DNA from: Chloroflexota bacterium
GTDB lineage: Bacteria; Chloroflexota; Dehalococcoidia; Lucifugimonadales; UBA3495
Direction: 5' to 3'
DNA length: 55,093 nucleotides
Assembly: GCA_027624135.1 (NCBI GenBank)
Contig: JAQBXL010000007.1
Span: forward strand, 1-55,093
The translations under genes and the position numbers were made by a program. Shown piece after piece: positions 31,373 to 40,719 of the stretch. Below the pieces are notes generated by a model. The model was given only the letters and a program-made list of their open reading frames with translations, was not told where the DNA came from and ran no database searches. Positions within the stretch are counted from its first letter, which is position 1. Each line of letters starts with the position of its first letter.

Positions 31373-32500
31373 ATGGGGTTTCCTCTCAACAAGTCCGGCA
31401 CAATCATCGCTCTGCTCCTATTATCCTTGGTCGCGGCAGCTATCTTCATGCCCCAGATACGTGGTTTCTTTCTGAATATTCGGTCGGAAACGGTCACAAT
31501 CGCCGACCCTTCGCCACGGCCGGCAGTCGACTCTGGCGGGACACTGGATCTCAAGATCGTCACTGTTCTGGGGCGAGACGCCATCCCGGCAATCTTGGAG
31601 CCGGTATTCGCCAACCGTGCCGAAGCCTTTGCCCAGATGGAGCCGTCCGAGAGGGTGATCGGAGTATCCATCGACGGCGACCACAGGGCTTATCCACTGA
31701 ATCTGCTGTCACGCCACGAGGTAGTGAACGATACTGTCGGAGGTAAGCCCATCGCGGTCACCTGGTGACCGCTCTGCTTTACGGGCATTGTATATGCCCG
31801 AGAGATACAGGGAACGGTGCACACATTTGGGGTGTCGGGCAAACTCATCATGAACGCCGTGGTCATGTACGACCACCAGTCAAACACGCTTTGGAGCCAG
31901 TTCCTGAGCCGGGGAGTCAAGGGTCCACTAGCCAACCAACCTCTGGAGATTATACCTGCGCTCCAGACCACCTGGCAGCAGTGGCTTAACCTGCACCCAG
32001 ACACCTTGGTGCTAGACAAACGGGGCCGGTACCAGGACGACACCTATGAGGGCTATTACAGCGGTGGCGCCGCGGGTATCCTTGGCGAGGCCAACAAGGA
32101 CAAACGCCTGCCCGGCAAAGAATTGGTCATGGGCATGACTGTTTCCGGTCTGGCCAAGGCTTATCCATTCAGCGCCATATCGGAACAGAGTGTGATTAAC
32201 GACCACTTTGCCGGCGTGGAGGTGGTGGTGACCTTCGAGCCGATCTCCGAGAGCGGTGCGGCCTTCGAGCGTCGGCTGGACGGCCGGACCCTGATTTTCG
32301 AACCTGCCGAAAGGCGAGAGGGCTTCACATTGATGCGGGACCTGGAAACCGGCAGTCTTTGGCAGGCATTGACCGGTCAGGCTGTCGAAGGGCCATTGTT
32401 CGGTCAGCGTCTGGAGAGGTTGCCATCCCACTACTCATTCTGGTTCGCCTGGAGCGACTTTCACCCAGAGACTGAGTTGTTCGGAACCGCTGCAGGCTAA
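31373..32500 (+). CDS. DUF3179-domain protein, probable selenoprotein with in-frame TGA
   Basis: Read through the TGA at 31766-31768, this is a 375-residue protein. A single N-terminal hydrophobic helix (GTIIALLLLSLVAAAIF, residues 9-25) would anchor it with the domain outside the membrane. Before the TGA, YPLNLLSRHEVVNDTVGG matches the DUF3179 paralogue at 6907-8268. After it, PLC, TFGVSGKLI, VVMYD and HYSFWFAWSDF continue the match. The TGA (residue 132) aligns with Cys198 of that paralogue, making U-P-L-C in place of C-P-L-C. A SECIS-like hairpin follows. The frame on the far side stays open for 244 codons with good family similarity, arguing against decay. The alternative is a recent nonsense mutation of a Cys codon. 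The start ATG at 31373 lacks a strong ribosome site. The 3' end overlaps the convergent gene by 4 nt. Confidence 0.8.
31766..31768 (+). other. Putative selenocysteine codon (TGA)
   Basis: In-frame TGA between VTW and PLC of the DUF3179 domain. It sits at the first position of the CxxC motif, the commonest place for selenocysteine replacing cysteine in redox proteins. Confidence 0.78.
31772..31804 (+). promoter_or_regulatory. Bacterial SECIS-like hairpin
   Basis: CGGGCAT (31782-31788) and ATGCCCG (31794-31800) form a perfect 7-bp stem with the 5-nt loop TGTAT. Below it CTCT (31772-31775) pairs with AGAG (31801-31804) across a one-sided bulge GCTTTA. The apical loop begins 20 nt after the TGA and has G at its second position. 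Known bacterial SECIS elements need a G among the first two loop bases and a spacing of about 16-37 nt. The stem lies inside the coding frame, as in other bacterial selenoprotein mRNAs. Confidence 0.7.
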
Positions 32501-33330
32501 TCGCGTATCAAGAGATTCGCCGCGTCGCGGACCCGTCGGCCCCACCACTCTGGGCCTTCCAGCACATACTTCCACTCGGGATTCTGCACGGTGTCGCGAA
32601 GCCCGGCCATCACTTCCCGAAAGACCGGAGCGTCGGCCTCCGCAAACTCGAAGTACCCGACAAAATCGTAATTGCCCTCCAGTCCGTAACCGTCCGGAGA
32701 GTGGACCAGCCGGCGGTTGATGCCGGGGACGCCCATCGCCGAGGCCAGGGCGTGGCCCTTGACCACCATCTCCTCGTTCTCGTCGTAGCGGGGCAGGAAG
32801 AAGCTCTCGCGGTGCAGGAAGTCCATCTGCCACCACGCATCGATCTTGTTCATGGGTGTTACCGCCGCAAGCGGATACTTCTCGCCGGGTCCGGGCGGCA
32901 TGGCATGGGCGTAAGCGAACTCAGACATGGCGTGGCTGGTGTAGCTGCGGGGCCGCATCACCCCGGCTAGGGTCTCAACTGAGCCGCCGGTGCGTTCAAT
33001 CAGCGGCCTCAGCCCGATCTCATATTCCTTGATTGGTTCCAAGGAAGCGCACTCCAAGCGAATTAGCCCGTTGGACTCGGACACCGCCGGATGAATGATC
33101 TGGTTTTCTGAAGTAAGCCCGGACTCCGCCCGCAACAACTGGAACCGCCCCCGCTCGAAGGCGTCATCCGACGGCGGCCCGTCAACGTCATGCACGTTCT
33201 CCAGCCCCTGACCCAGCCGGTCCATTGCCTCGGCCAGTTCTCCACCGGCCCCGCCATCACCGAAAGTAACAAACAGGAATAGCTGGTGGCCGGTGACGGT
33301 GGTCGTCATGTTTAGGTCGGCTGGTTGCAT
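32497..33330 (-). CDS. Chlorite dismutase (Cld/HemQ)-family-like heme protein
   Basis: A 277-aa protein with the C-terminal pattern of the Cld/HemQ family: YPLAAVTPMNKIDAWWQMDFLHRESF resembles the family's 'YPMSKxR...NWY.L...ER', VVKGHALASAMG carries a His in the place of the proximal heme ligand, and YGLEGNYDFVGYFEFAEADAPVFREVMAGLRD resembles 'S.GLDD.EFVV..E.D....F..LV..LR'. The N-terminal half (LFLFVTFGDGG onward) would be the first ferredoxin-like domain. The activity, chlorite dismutation, coproheme decarboxylation or other, cannot be assigned. AAGGAA precedes the ATG at 33330; an ATG at 33309 is also possible. The stop overlaps the convergent DUF3179 gene by 4 nt. Confidence 0.6.
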   Translation of the reverse strand: MQPADLNMTTTVTGHQLFLFVTFGDGGAGGELAEAMDRLGQGLENVHDVDGPPSDDAFERGRFQLLRAESGLTSENQIIHPAVSESNGLIRLECASLEPIKEYEIGLRPLIERTGGSVETLAGVMRPRSYTSHAMSEFAYAHAMPPGPGEKYPLAAVTPMNKIDAWWQMDFLHRESFFLPRYDENEEMVVKGHALASAMGVPGINRRLVHSPDGYGLEGNYDFVGYFEFAEADAPVFREVMAGLRDTVQNPEWKYVLEGPEWWGRRVRDAANLLIRD

Positions 33331-33507
33331 GGTGGGTTTTTCCTTATCAATGAATCAGGAGGCTTCGCATAGATTACCATGCGCCTCCCGCCAACCTTGA
33401 GCGCCGGCATATATATGGGTACAATTGGTGGGCTTGGCCGACCTGGGGGCTGGATCATGTAATTTGCCCCCTTTAATCGACCGCTCAGCGATTTTTTGGA
33501 GTTGGGT

Positions 33508-35169
<1,662 letters not shown>

Positions 35170-35256
35170 CCGGCACAGCCCGGGTTTCTACCTACCGGCG
35201 GAGCCGCGTCATTACGTTGTTGAGAATACATAACTGGGTATAAATGGAGAGATGTC

Positions 35257-36414
35257 ATGCCTGATCTGATACTGACTGAAGAAGAGCAGATGCTCCAAAC
35301 GACGGTCAGGGACTTTGTCGACCGGGAGATAGCGCCCAGAGCCAAAGAGGCCGATGAACGGGCCGAGTTCCAATGGGAGAACTGGCGTGGTCTCGCTGAC
35401 TTGGGCCTGACTGGCCTGGGCATCGACACCAAGTATGGCGGCAGCGGACCGGCTGGCTACCGTCAGGTGTCCATCGCAGCCGAAGAAGTGGCCCGGGGCT
35501 GTGCCTCCACCAGCGTCAGTTGGCTGGCCCATCTGGCCCTCGGTACAGCCTGCATCGCCCGGTTCGGCACCGACGATCAGAAAGAACGGCTGCTCACTCC
35601 CCTGGCATCCGGCGAAGCGGTGGCGGCATTTGGCCTTACCGAGCCCAGCGGCGGTTCCGATGCGGCGGCGCTGCAAACAACAGCTACCGAACGGGACGGC
35701 ACCTTCTTTCTTAACGGAAGCAAGATGTTCATCACCAACGCGTCCGTTGCGTCAACGATCGTGGTGTTCGCCACCGAGGACCGTTCCAAGGGCTACAAGG
35801 GCATCAGCGCCTTCATCGTTCAGAAAGACTCTCCAGGCCTGACGATCAATCCCATGCACGGCAAGCTGGGGATGCGGAGTTCCACCACCGACGAGGTCGT
35901 CTTCCAGGACACGCCGGTCAGTTCCGATAACCTATTGGGCGAGCGGGGCCGTGGCTTCAACCTCGCCATGGAGATACTGACCCAGAGCCGAATAATCATC
36001 GCCGCCCAGAGCGTGGGCATCGGCCAGTCGGCCCTGGAAGCGGCAGTGCGTTTCGCCCAGCGCAGGGAAACCTTCGGCAAGCCCATCGCCCAGCACCAGG
36101 GTATCCAGTTCATGCTGGCCGACATGGCAGTTGGGGTCCATTCTTCACGGGTTGCGACCATGAACGCCGCCAGCCTGATGGACAAGGGTCTGCCCTTCCT
36201 CCAGGAAGCGTCCATCGCCAAGCTGATGGCCTCAGAGATGTGCATAGATGTAGCAAACAAGGCGATACAGATCCACGGCGGCGCTGGTTACTTTCAAGAG
36301 GCCGGGGTTGAGCGCATCTACCGAGACGCCAGGGTTACTACTATCTATGAAGGAACGTCTGAGGTACAGCGGCTGCTCATCGCCAAGCAACTGATGGCGC
36401 AGTACCCGGTATGA
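35257..36414 (+). CDS. Acyl-CoA dehydrogenase
   Basis: A 385-aa FAD-dependent dehydrogenase forming trans-2-enoyl-CoA in beta-oxidation or branched-chain amino acid breakdown. Seen are the N-terminal helix EEQMLQTTVRDFVDREIAPRA, the FAD/substrate signature AFGLTEPSGGSDAAAL, FLNGSKMFITNA, the C-terminal RRETFGKPIAQHQGIQFMLADM in motifs, IQIHGGAGYFQE and the catalytic Glu in TIYEGTSEVQR. GGAGAG precedes the ATG. The gene lies between the mutase large subunit and the epimerase, suggesting a role in propionyl-CoA-yielding catabolism. Confidence 0.95.
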   Translation: MPDLILTEEEQMLQTTVRDFVDREIAPRAKEADERAEFQWENWRGLADLGLTGLGIDTKYGGSGPAGYRQVSIAAEEVARGCASTSVSWLAHLALGTACIARFGTDDQKERLLTPLASGEAVAAFGLTEPSGGSDAAALQTTATERDGTFFLNGSKMFITNASVASTIVVFATEDRSKGYKGISAFIVQKDSPGLTINPMHGKLGMRSSTTDEVVFQDTPVSSDNLLGERGRGFNLAMEILTQSRIIIAAQSVGIGQSALEAAVRFAQRRETFGKPIAQHQGIQFMLADMAVGVHSSRVATMNAASLMDKGLPFLQEASIAKLMASEMCIDVANKAIQIHGGAGYFQEAGVERIYRDARVTTIYEGTSEVQRLLIAKQLMAQYPV

Positions 36415-36477
36415 CCGACCAATAAGCTAGATGAATCTTTCCAGCTTGAACATCGTGTAGCGAAGTATCTGCCCCCG

Positions 36478-36507
36478 CCCTAACCCTCCCCCGACGAAGG
36501 GAGGGGA
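36478..36507. repeat. Short inverted repeat, 'cctaacc-tccccc' family, copy B
   Basis: CCCTAACCCTCCCCC (36478-36492) is followed by GACGAAGGGAGGGGA, forming a hairpin in the spacer before the epimerase gene. It is related to the element at 17226. Confidence 0.5.
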
Positions 36508-36531
36508 CCAAAATAAGGAGAAAATCTCGAA

Positions 36532-36954
36532 GTGACTGAGGTTTGCACTGTTAACTACATCGACCACGTTGGTGTGGCCGTGAAAGACATCGAGGTGTCG
36601 TTGGCCTTCTTTAGAAAGGTCTTTGACGTGCCGGATGCCGAGATTGAATTGATGGAAGACCAGGGAGTCCGCGCCGCTCTGGTTGAGGTGGGGCAGACGC
36701 GGCTGGAACTACTGGAGCCCACGAGCCCTGAATCGGGCGTTGGCCGCTTCATCGAGCGTCGAGGTGAAGGCCTGCACCACCTAGCCTTCAACGTCACCGA
36801 TATCTCAGGGAAACTCCAAACGTTGAAGACCATGGGAGTCGACCTTATCGATCAGACACCGCGAGAAGGGCTATCCGGAACCATAGCTTTTGTCCACCCC
36901 AGGTCGATATTCGGCATATTAACCGAACTGGTGGAAAGCGTTCCAAAATCATGA
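36532..36954 (+). CDS. mce: Methylmalonyl-CoA epimerase
   Basis: A 140-aa VOC-fold epimerase converting (2R)- and (2S)-methylmalonyl-CoA. The metal ligands are in place: His in NYIDHVGVAVKDIE, Glu in RLELLEPTSPES, His in GEGLHHLAFNVTD and Glu in ILTELVE at the end. The typical length and the location between mutase subunit genes support the call. The start GTG at 36532 has AGGAG about 11 nt upstream. The small mutase subunit gene starts 60 nt downstream. Confidence 0.93.
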   Translation: MTEVCTVNYIDHVGVAVKDIEVSLAFFRKVFDVPDAEIELMEDQGVRAALVEVGQTRLELLEPTSPESGVGRFIERRGEGLHHLAFNVTDISGKLQTLKTMGVDLIDQTPREGLSGTIAFVHPRSIFGILTELVESVPKS

Positions 36955-37014
36955 GCGACGTCATTAAACTCTGGATCAATCTCCGGAAACTCTCTGGCAA
37001 ACAGGTGGGGGAAT

Positions 37015-37431
37015 ATGAGGGATAACGACCGGCCAATCAGGGTGCTGGTGGCCAAGCCGGGACTAGATGGCCACGACCGGGGTGCCAAGGTGATTGCCAG
37101 GGCCCTACGGGACGCGGGGATGGAAGTCATATACACCGGAATCAGGCAGAGTCCTCAGATGATCACTCAAGCAGCTGCCCAGGAAGATGTTGATGTGATT
37201 GGGATGAGCATCCTGTCTGGCGCTCATCTAGAGATACTTCCTGAAATCATGAGTCTCCTACGGGATCAGGGCATGGACGACGTGTTGGTTGTGGTCGGCG
37301 GAATCATCCCAGAGGTTGACCGCCAGCCCTTGAAAGACATTGGCATATCCGAAGTATTTGGCCCCGGAACGTCCACCGGCGCCATAGTCGAATTTATCCG
37401 GGATAGCGTCAATCAGCGGGCTGGGGCATAA
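37015..37431 (+). CDS. Methylmalonyl-CoA mutase small (cobalamin-binding) subunit
   Basis: A 138-aa B12-binding domain protein. The signature [23 protein letters not shown] holds the base-off/His-on ligand His. The other two conserved elements, [14 protein letters not shown] and [11 protein letters not shown] (usually 'GG.IP..D'), follow. It completes the split mutase whose barrel subunit is encoded at 33508-35169, an arrangement seen in archaea and many bacteria. A GGTGGGGGA element precedes the ATG. Confidence 0.94.
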   Translation: MRDNDRPIRVLVAKPGLDGHDRGAKVIARALRDAGMEVIYTGIRQSPQMITQAAAQEDVDVIGMSILSGAHLEILPEIMSLLRDQGMDDVLVVVGGIIPEVDRQPLKDIGISEVFGPGTSTGAIVEFIRDSVNQRAGA

Positions 37432-37542
37432 ATAAGCGCTTTTGCCTGCCGAACGGCCTAACCTTACGACCCATTAACATAACTATTCCGGTTTTAACGA
37501 TAAACATAACCGGCGCTGCCACGCCTAGATATTGCTTTACGC

Positions 37543-37573
37543 TTGACATCTAAGCATGGGGTGAATCTATAAT
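37543..37573 (+). promoter_or_regulatory. Promoter of the yceD-rpmF-fab region
   Basis: TTGACA (37543-37548) and TATAAT (37568-37573) are both perfect consensus hexamers, separated by a longer than usual 19-nt spacer. The start would be near 37580, about 29 nt before the ATG of the YceD-like gene. Confidence 0.65.
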
Positions 37574-37608
37574 TACGGCTGTCAATTAAAAGGGCATGGA
37601 CAGGCTCG

Positions 37609-38133
37609 ATGCAATACAACTTGGCTCAGTTGCTGATGGAGCCCACCGGTTCGACGAGAGACTACGAAGTAGACGAGTCGTTCAGAGGCCCTGAAGATGG
37701 GATGGACCGGGTCCAGGGATGGATCCGGGTGCTTCGGACCCACCAAGGCGTGATTGTAAGCGCCAGGCTGGAGACCCAGGTCAGTTTGACCTGCAGCAGG
37801 TGCATCAAAGTGTTCGAACACAACTCCCTGATAAAGATGGAGGAGGAATCCTCCCCGACGATTGACCCGGACACGGGTAAGCAGACCGAACCTCTAGATG
37901 AGGACGATAGCGAGCTTGACCTGGATGACCAGCATGTTCTGGACATGGGAGAGGTGGTTCGCCAATATATTCTCACTGGGTTGCCGATAAAACCGCTATG
38001 CAGCGAGGAGTGCCGGGGATTGTGCCCGGAATGTGGGAGCGACTTAAACGAGGAAAAATGCAAATGTGAAGCAGTTCTAATGGACCCCCGGTGGGGAGCA
38101 TTGGCCGAACTGTTAACTGAGCGACGAGGATAG
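37609..38133 (+). CDS. YceD/DUF177-family protein
   Basis: A 174-aa protein of the DUF177 family, which regularly precedes rpmF in bacteria and is linked to 23S rRNA accumulation. Typical features are VSARLETQVSLTCSRCIKVFEH with the first CxxC, an acidic central loop, a VRQYILTGLPIKPLC segment and the final cysteine cluster LCPECGSDL with C-K-C, probably zinc-binding. It is followed by rpmF after 186 nt and has its own strong promoter. Confidence 0.9.
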   Translation: MQYNLAQLLMEPTGSTRDYEVDESFRGPEDGMDRVQGWIRVLRTHQGVIVSARLETQVSLTCSRCIKVFEHNSLIKMEEESSPTIDPDTGKQTEPLDEDDSELDLDDQHVLDMGEVVRQYILTGLPIKPLCSEECRGLCPECGSDLNEEKCKCEAVLMDPRWGALAELLTERRG

Positions 38134-38319
38134 CCGGTCTTCTCTTTTTTGTCCCATTACCTTTGACTTTAGCGGAATTTTTCTAGACGATCTCTCAGAC
38201 CCGAAACAACTCCCTTCCCCAAACTTCCTGTACGGGACAAATGTAGCTAATCCGTTCGCTATCGAGACTCACTATGATGGCGAACGGCAAACCGATCAAA
38301 CAAAAGGACGTGACCAATC

Positions 38320-38505
38320 ATGGGTGCGGTACCCCGAAAAAAACTGACTAGGGCTAGGAAAGGGCGGCGGCTCTCAAACGCCTATAAACTAGCTCCCCTG
38401 TATCCGGCGCTGTGCTCCCGCTGCCGCAGCGCCAAATTACCGCACACTGTCTGTCCTCAATGCGGATTCTATAAGGGACGCCAAGTAGTGGGTGAAACGG
38501 CCTAG
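38320..38505 (+). CDS. rpmF: 50S ribosomal protein L32
   Basis: A 61-aa L32. The N-terminus GAVPRKKLTRARKGRR matches the family's 'AVPK(K/R)(K/R)xSxxR...RR'. Two CxxC pairs (CSRC and CPQC) form the zinc ribbon, followed by CGFYKGRQVV. AGGA is upstream of the ATG at the usual distance. The gene order YceD, L32 and fatty-acid genes is widely conserved; plsX and fabH, common next members, are not found here. Confidence 0.95.
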   Translation: MGAVPRKKLTRARKGRRLSNAYKLAPLYPALCSRCRSAKLPHTVCPQCGFYKGRQVVGETA

Positions 38506-38527
38506 GTAAGGCCCAATAGACATAGCC

Positions 38528-38555
38528 CCTGAGGGGTCGGTTTACCCCTTTCAGG
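38528..38555 (+). promoter_or_regulatory. Hairpin in the rpmF-fabD spacer
   Basis: CCTGA and GGGGT (528-537) pair with ACCCC and TCAGG, with a TT bulge and a 6-nt loop. No T-run follows, so it is not a standard terminator; it could be an attenuator or mRNA-processing site between rpmF and the fabD promoter. Confidence 0.4.
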
Positions 38556-38616
38556 CCATGTGAGGGGTTATGTACTGTAACCGAGCAAAAAGGGGAATAA
38601 AGGAATGGCATTCAGG

Positions 38617-38645
38617 TTGTACTTTTTTAATGCCCTGTCTAAAAT
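38617..38645 (+). promoter_or_regulatory. Promoter of fabD
   Basis: TTGTAC (38617-38622), a 17-nt spacer and TAAAAT (38640-38645) give a good sigma70 promoter. The start would be near 38652, some 50 nt before the chosen fabD ATG. Confidence 0.6.
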
Positions 38646-38701
38646 CCGTAGGGTGTTGAATCCGGCCTGTTCTGGTGGAGGTAGTTACGAGTACCCAAGA
38701 G

Positions 38702-39634
38702 ATGAATAATCGGGCGTACGTGTTCCCTGGTCAGGGGTCACAGAGCGTGGGCATGGGGATCGACCTTTATGAGTCGTCCCAGGCAGCGCGTGAGACCTTT
38801 GAAGAAGCTGACGACAGCTTGGGGTTCCCGTTGTCCCGTCTAATATTTGAGGGACCTGCCAAGGAACTTCAGAATACGGCGAATTCTCAACCGGCGATCA
38901 TGACCGTGAGCGTTGCTGCTTGGCGGGCTTGGCAAGAGATGCAAGGCCCCCAGGCTTTGGAGTCCAAGGCCGTTGCCGGCCACAGTTTGGGCGAATACAC
39001 TTCCCTTGTGGCGGCCAACGCCATCGAGTTCTCCGACGCGGTTCGACTGGTCCGCAAGCGCGGCCAACTTATGAACGCGGCTGCGGTGAACCGGCCCGGC
39101 GCCATGGCGGCCATACTGGGGCTGAACGAGTTCGCCTTCGCCCAGATCTGCGACGAAACCGGCGTGGAGGTGGCGAATATCAACACCGACGATCAGATCG
39201 TGATCAGCGGCGATAAGATTGCCGTGGCACGGGCCATGGACTTGGCCTCTGCCCGCGGCGCCAGAAAGACTATTCCTCTGCCCGTCAGCGGCGCATTCCA
39301 TTCATCGCTGATGCTAGAGGCGCAAAAAGGACTGGCTGAAGCCGTCCAGGCCATCAATTTCAGAGAACCTGCTACGCCGGTCATTGGCAACTGCAGCTCC
39401 AGACCAATGTCCACGGTGAACGAGATTCGCACCGAGTTGGTGGACGGTCTGTGCCAATGCGTCCAGTGGAAAGGTTTAGTCCAGCATCTGGTCGACTGCG
39501 GTGTAACCCAATTCGTGGAGTTCGGCTCAGGTGGAGTCCTGGCAGGTTTAATCAAGAGAATCGACCGAGGAGTCAAGGTCACCACTGTGTCAGACACCGC
39601 TTCCATGCGGAAACTGGCCGATGGCGGCGACTAA
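38702..39634 (+). CDS. fabD: Malonyl-CoA:ACP transacylase
   Basis: A 310-aa transacylase loading malonate onto ACP for fatty acid synthesis. YVFPGQGSQSVGMG opens the protein, the nucleophile Ser is in VAGHSLGEYTSL, the Arg region is RKRGQLMNAAA, and PVSGAFHSSLM contains the catalytic His. The start is uncertain: ATG at 38702 matches the family N-terminus but has only a weak CAAGAG upstream; a GTG at 38675 is in frame. nusB and acpP follow. Confidence 0.95.
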   Translation: MNNRAYVFPGQGSQSVGMGIDLYESSQAARETFEEADDSLGFPLSRLIFEGPAKELQNTANSQPAIMTVSVAAWRAWQEMQGPQALESKAVAGHSLGEYTSLVAANAIEFSDAVRLVRKRGQLMNAAAVNRPGAMAAILGLNEFAFAQICDETGVEVANINTDDQIVISGDKIAVARAMDLASARGARKTIPLPVSGAFHSSLMLEAQKGLAEAVQAINFREPATPVIGNCSSRPMSTVNEIRTELVDGLCQCVQWKGLVQHLVDCGVTQFVEFGSGGVLAGLIKRIDRGVKVTTVSDTASMRKLADGGD

Positions 39635-39701
39635 ACTTCTCGATATTCATCGGTGACCCATTATCAGCGGTAAATACACAGACCCAAGGCGACAATCGAG
39701 A

Positions 39702-40124
39702 ATGGCGGCACTGCAATCCTTGTTCGCAGCCGACGTGCGGGGTGTCTGGGATGATCCCTCAATCGAGTGGTTGGACGAGGAAGAAGAGCTGGCCGAAAAC
39801 GTAGAAAAGTTCGCCCAAAGCTTGCTGGCCGGAGTGGCAAAAAGCCACTTGGGACTGGACAACGTGATTACACGCTACGCGCCAGCCTGGCCGGTGAGCC
39901 AATTATCGCTCATTGACCGAAATATCCTCCGCATAGCTCTATTTGAATTGATATACACACCCAAGACTCCCAGAAAGACAGCCATCAACGAAGCCGTGGA
40001 ATTGGCGAAGATATTTGGCAGCGGGAGTTCGGCTCGGTTCATAAATGGGGTTTTAGGATCAGCAATGTCTGGACTGGAGTCAGGAGAGATTGGCTCCATT
40101 GAACCTGTGCCTGAAGTGAGATGA
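39702..40124 (+). CDS. nusB: Transcription antitermination protein NusB
   Basis: NusB binds boxA RNA with S10 in antitermination of rRNA operons. The body is clear: VITRYAPAWPVSQLSLIDRNILRIALFEL in motifs, PRKTAINEAVELAKIFG and SSARFINGVLGS. Annotated from the ATG at 39702 it begins MAALQSLFAAD. The residues just upstream in the same frame, PRRQSR, match the conserved basic N-terminus of NusB ('RR..R..A(L)QALY'). No ATG, GTG or TTG exists between the upstream TGA (39654-39656) and 39702. The real start may therefore be ATT at 39660 or ATC at 39663. acpP begins 4 nt after the stop. Confidence 0.9.
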   Translation: MAALQSLFAADVRGVWDDPSIEWLDEEEELAENVEKFAQSLLAGVAKSHLGLDNVITRYAPAWPVSQLSLIDRNILRIALFELIYTPKTPRKTAINEAVELAKIFGSGSSARFINGVLGSAMSGLESGEIGSIEPVPEVR

Positions 40125-40128
40125 TTGA

Positions 40129-40386
40129 TTGACGACTGTATACGAAAGGGTTAAAACCATCGTGGTCGACAAGTTGGGGGTTGACGATGCGGATGTGACG
40201 GAAACCGCATCTTTCATCGACAACCTGAACGCTGACTCGTTAGACCTGGTAGAACTGATAATGGCGTTTGAAGAAGAATTCTCCACCGACGACGCCCAAC
40301 TGGAGATATCGGACGAAGACGCTGGCAAAATCGCGACCGTCAACGATGCTGTAAATTATCTTAAGGAACACGGCATCAACGACTGA
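40129..40386 (+). CDS. acpP: Acyl carrier protein
   Basis: An 85-aa acidic ACP. Ser37 in [19 protein letters not shown] is the phosphopantetheine attachment site. Helices I and IV are recognisable ([15 protein letters not shown] and [13 protein letters not shown]). The start is TTG at 40129; no ATG is in frame. The position 4 nt after nusB implies translational coupling. Lies in the fabD-nusB-acpP run. Confidence 0.96.
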   Translation: MTTVYERVKTIVVDKLGVDDADVTETASFIDNLNADSLDLVELIMAFEEEFSTDDAQLEISDEDAGKIATVNDAVNYLKEHGIND

Positions 40387-40719
40387 TATATCCAGTATAT
40401 TCGGGCTGAACTTGGCTATCGTTTACGGTCTGGCACCGGTGGGAGCCGATCTGGGAGTCGATTGATGAAGATCCACTTTTGCCCCATCGAATTCCATCGC
40501 TCCTAAACCTCTGTTATCTATGGCCTTACGCCGAGAGATTCGAAGGCGAGAATGACGTAGACGGCGTCTGCCGCAGTTCGCAACCCACGGGTTGGACGCC
40601 GAGCAAGATTGCTGGAACTGCAAGCACTTTTCAAACAAACCCTAACAAACCAATGAACTACGGCGCCCGTCGCCTCAGCTATAGGGGCACTTAGTCTTAC
40701 CGGTGGGAGGTCGGGAACC
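40387..40719. other. Gene-free spacer between acpP and the UDG gene
   Basis: I see no convincing gene, tRNA, terminator with T-run or full promoter here. Short frames exist on both strands but are composition-driven. The stretch could be a long untranslated leader of the uracil-DNA glycosylase gene. Confidence 0.4.

Noticed and set aside
31373-31768. Treating the DUF3179 gene at 31.4-32.5 kb as a pseudogene or as two separate genes
   Set aside because: Only one in-frame stop exists, it falls on the Cys position of CPLC, no frameshift is seen, similarity continues on both sides, and a SECIS-like hairpin follows. A nonsense mutation (one base from TGC/TGT) remains the main alternative.
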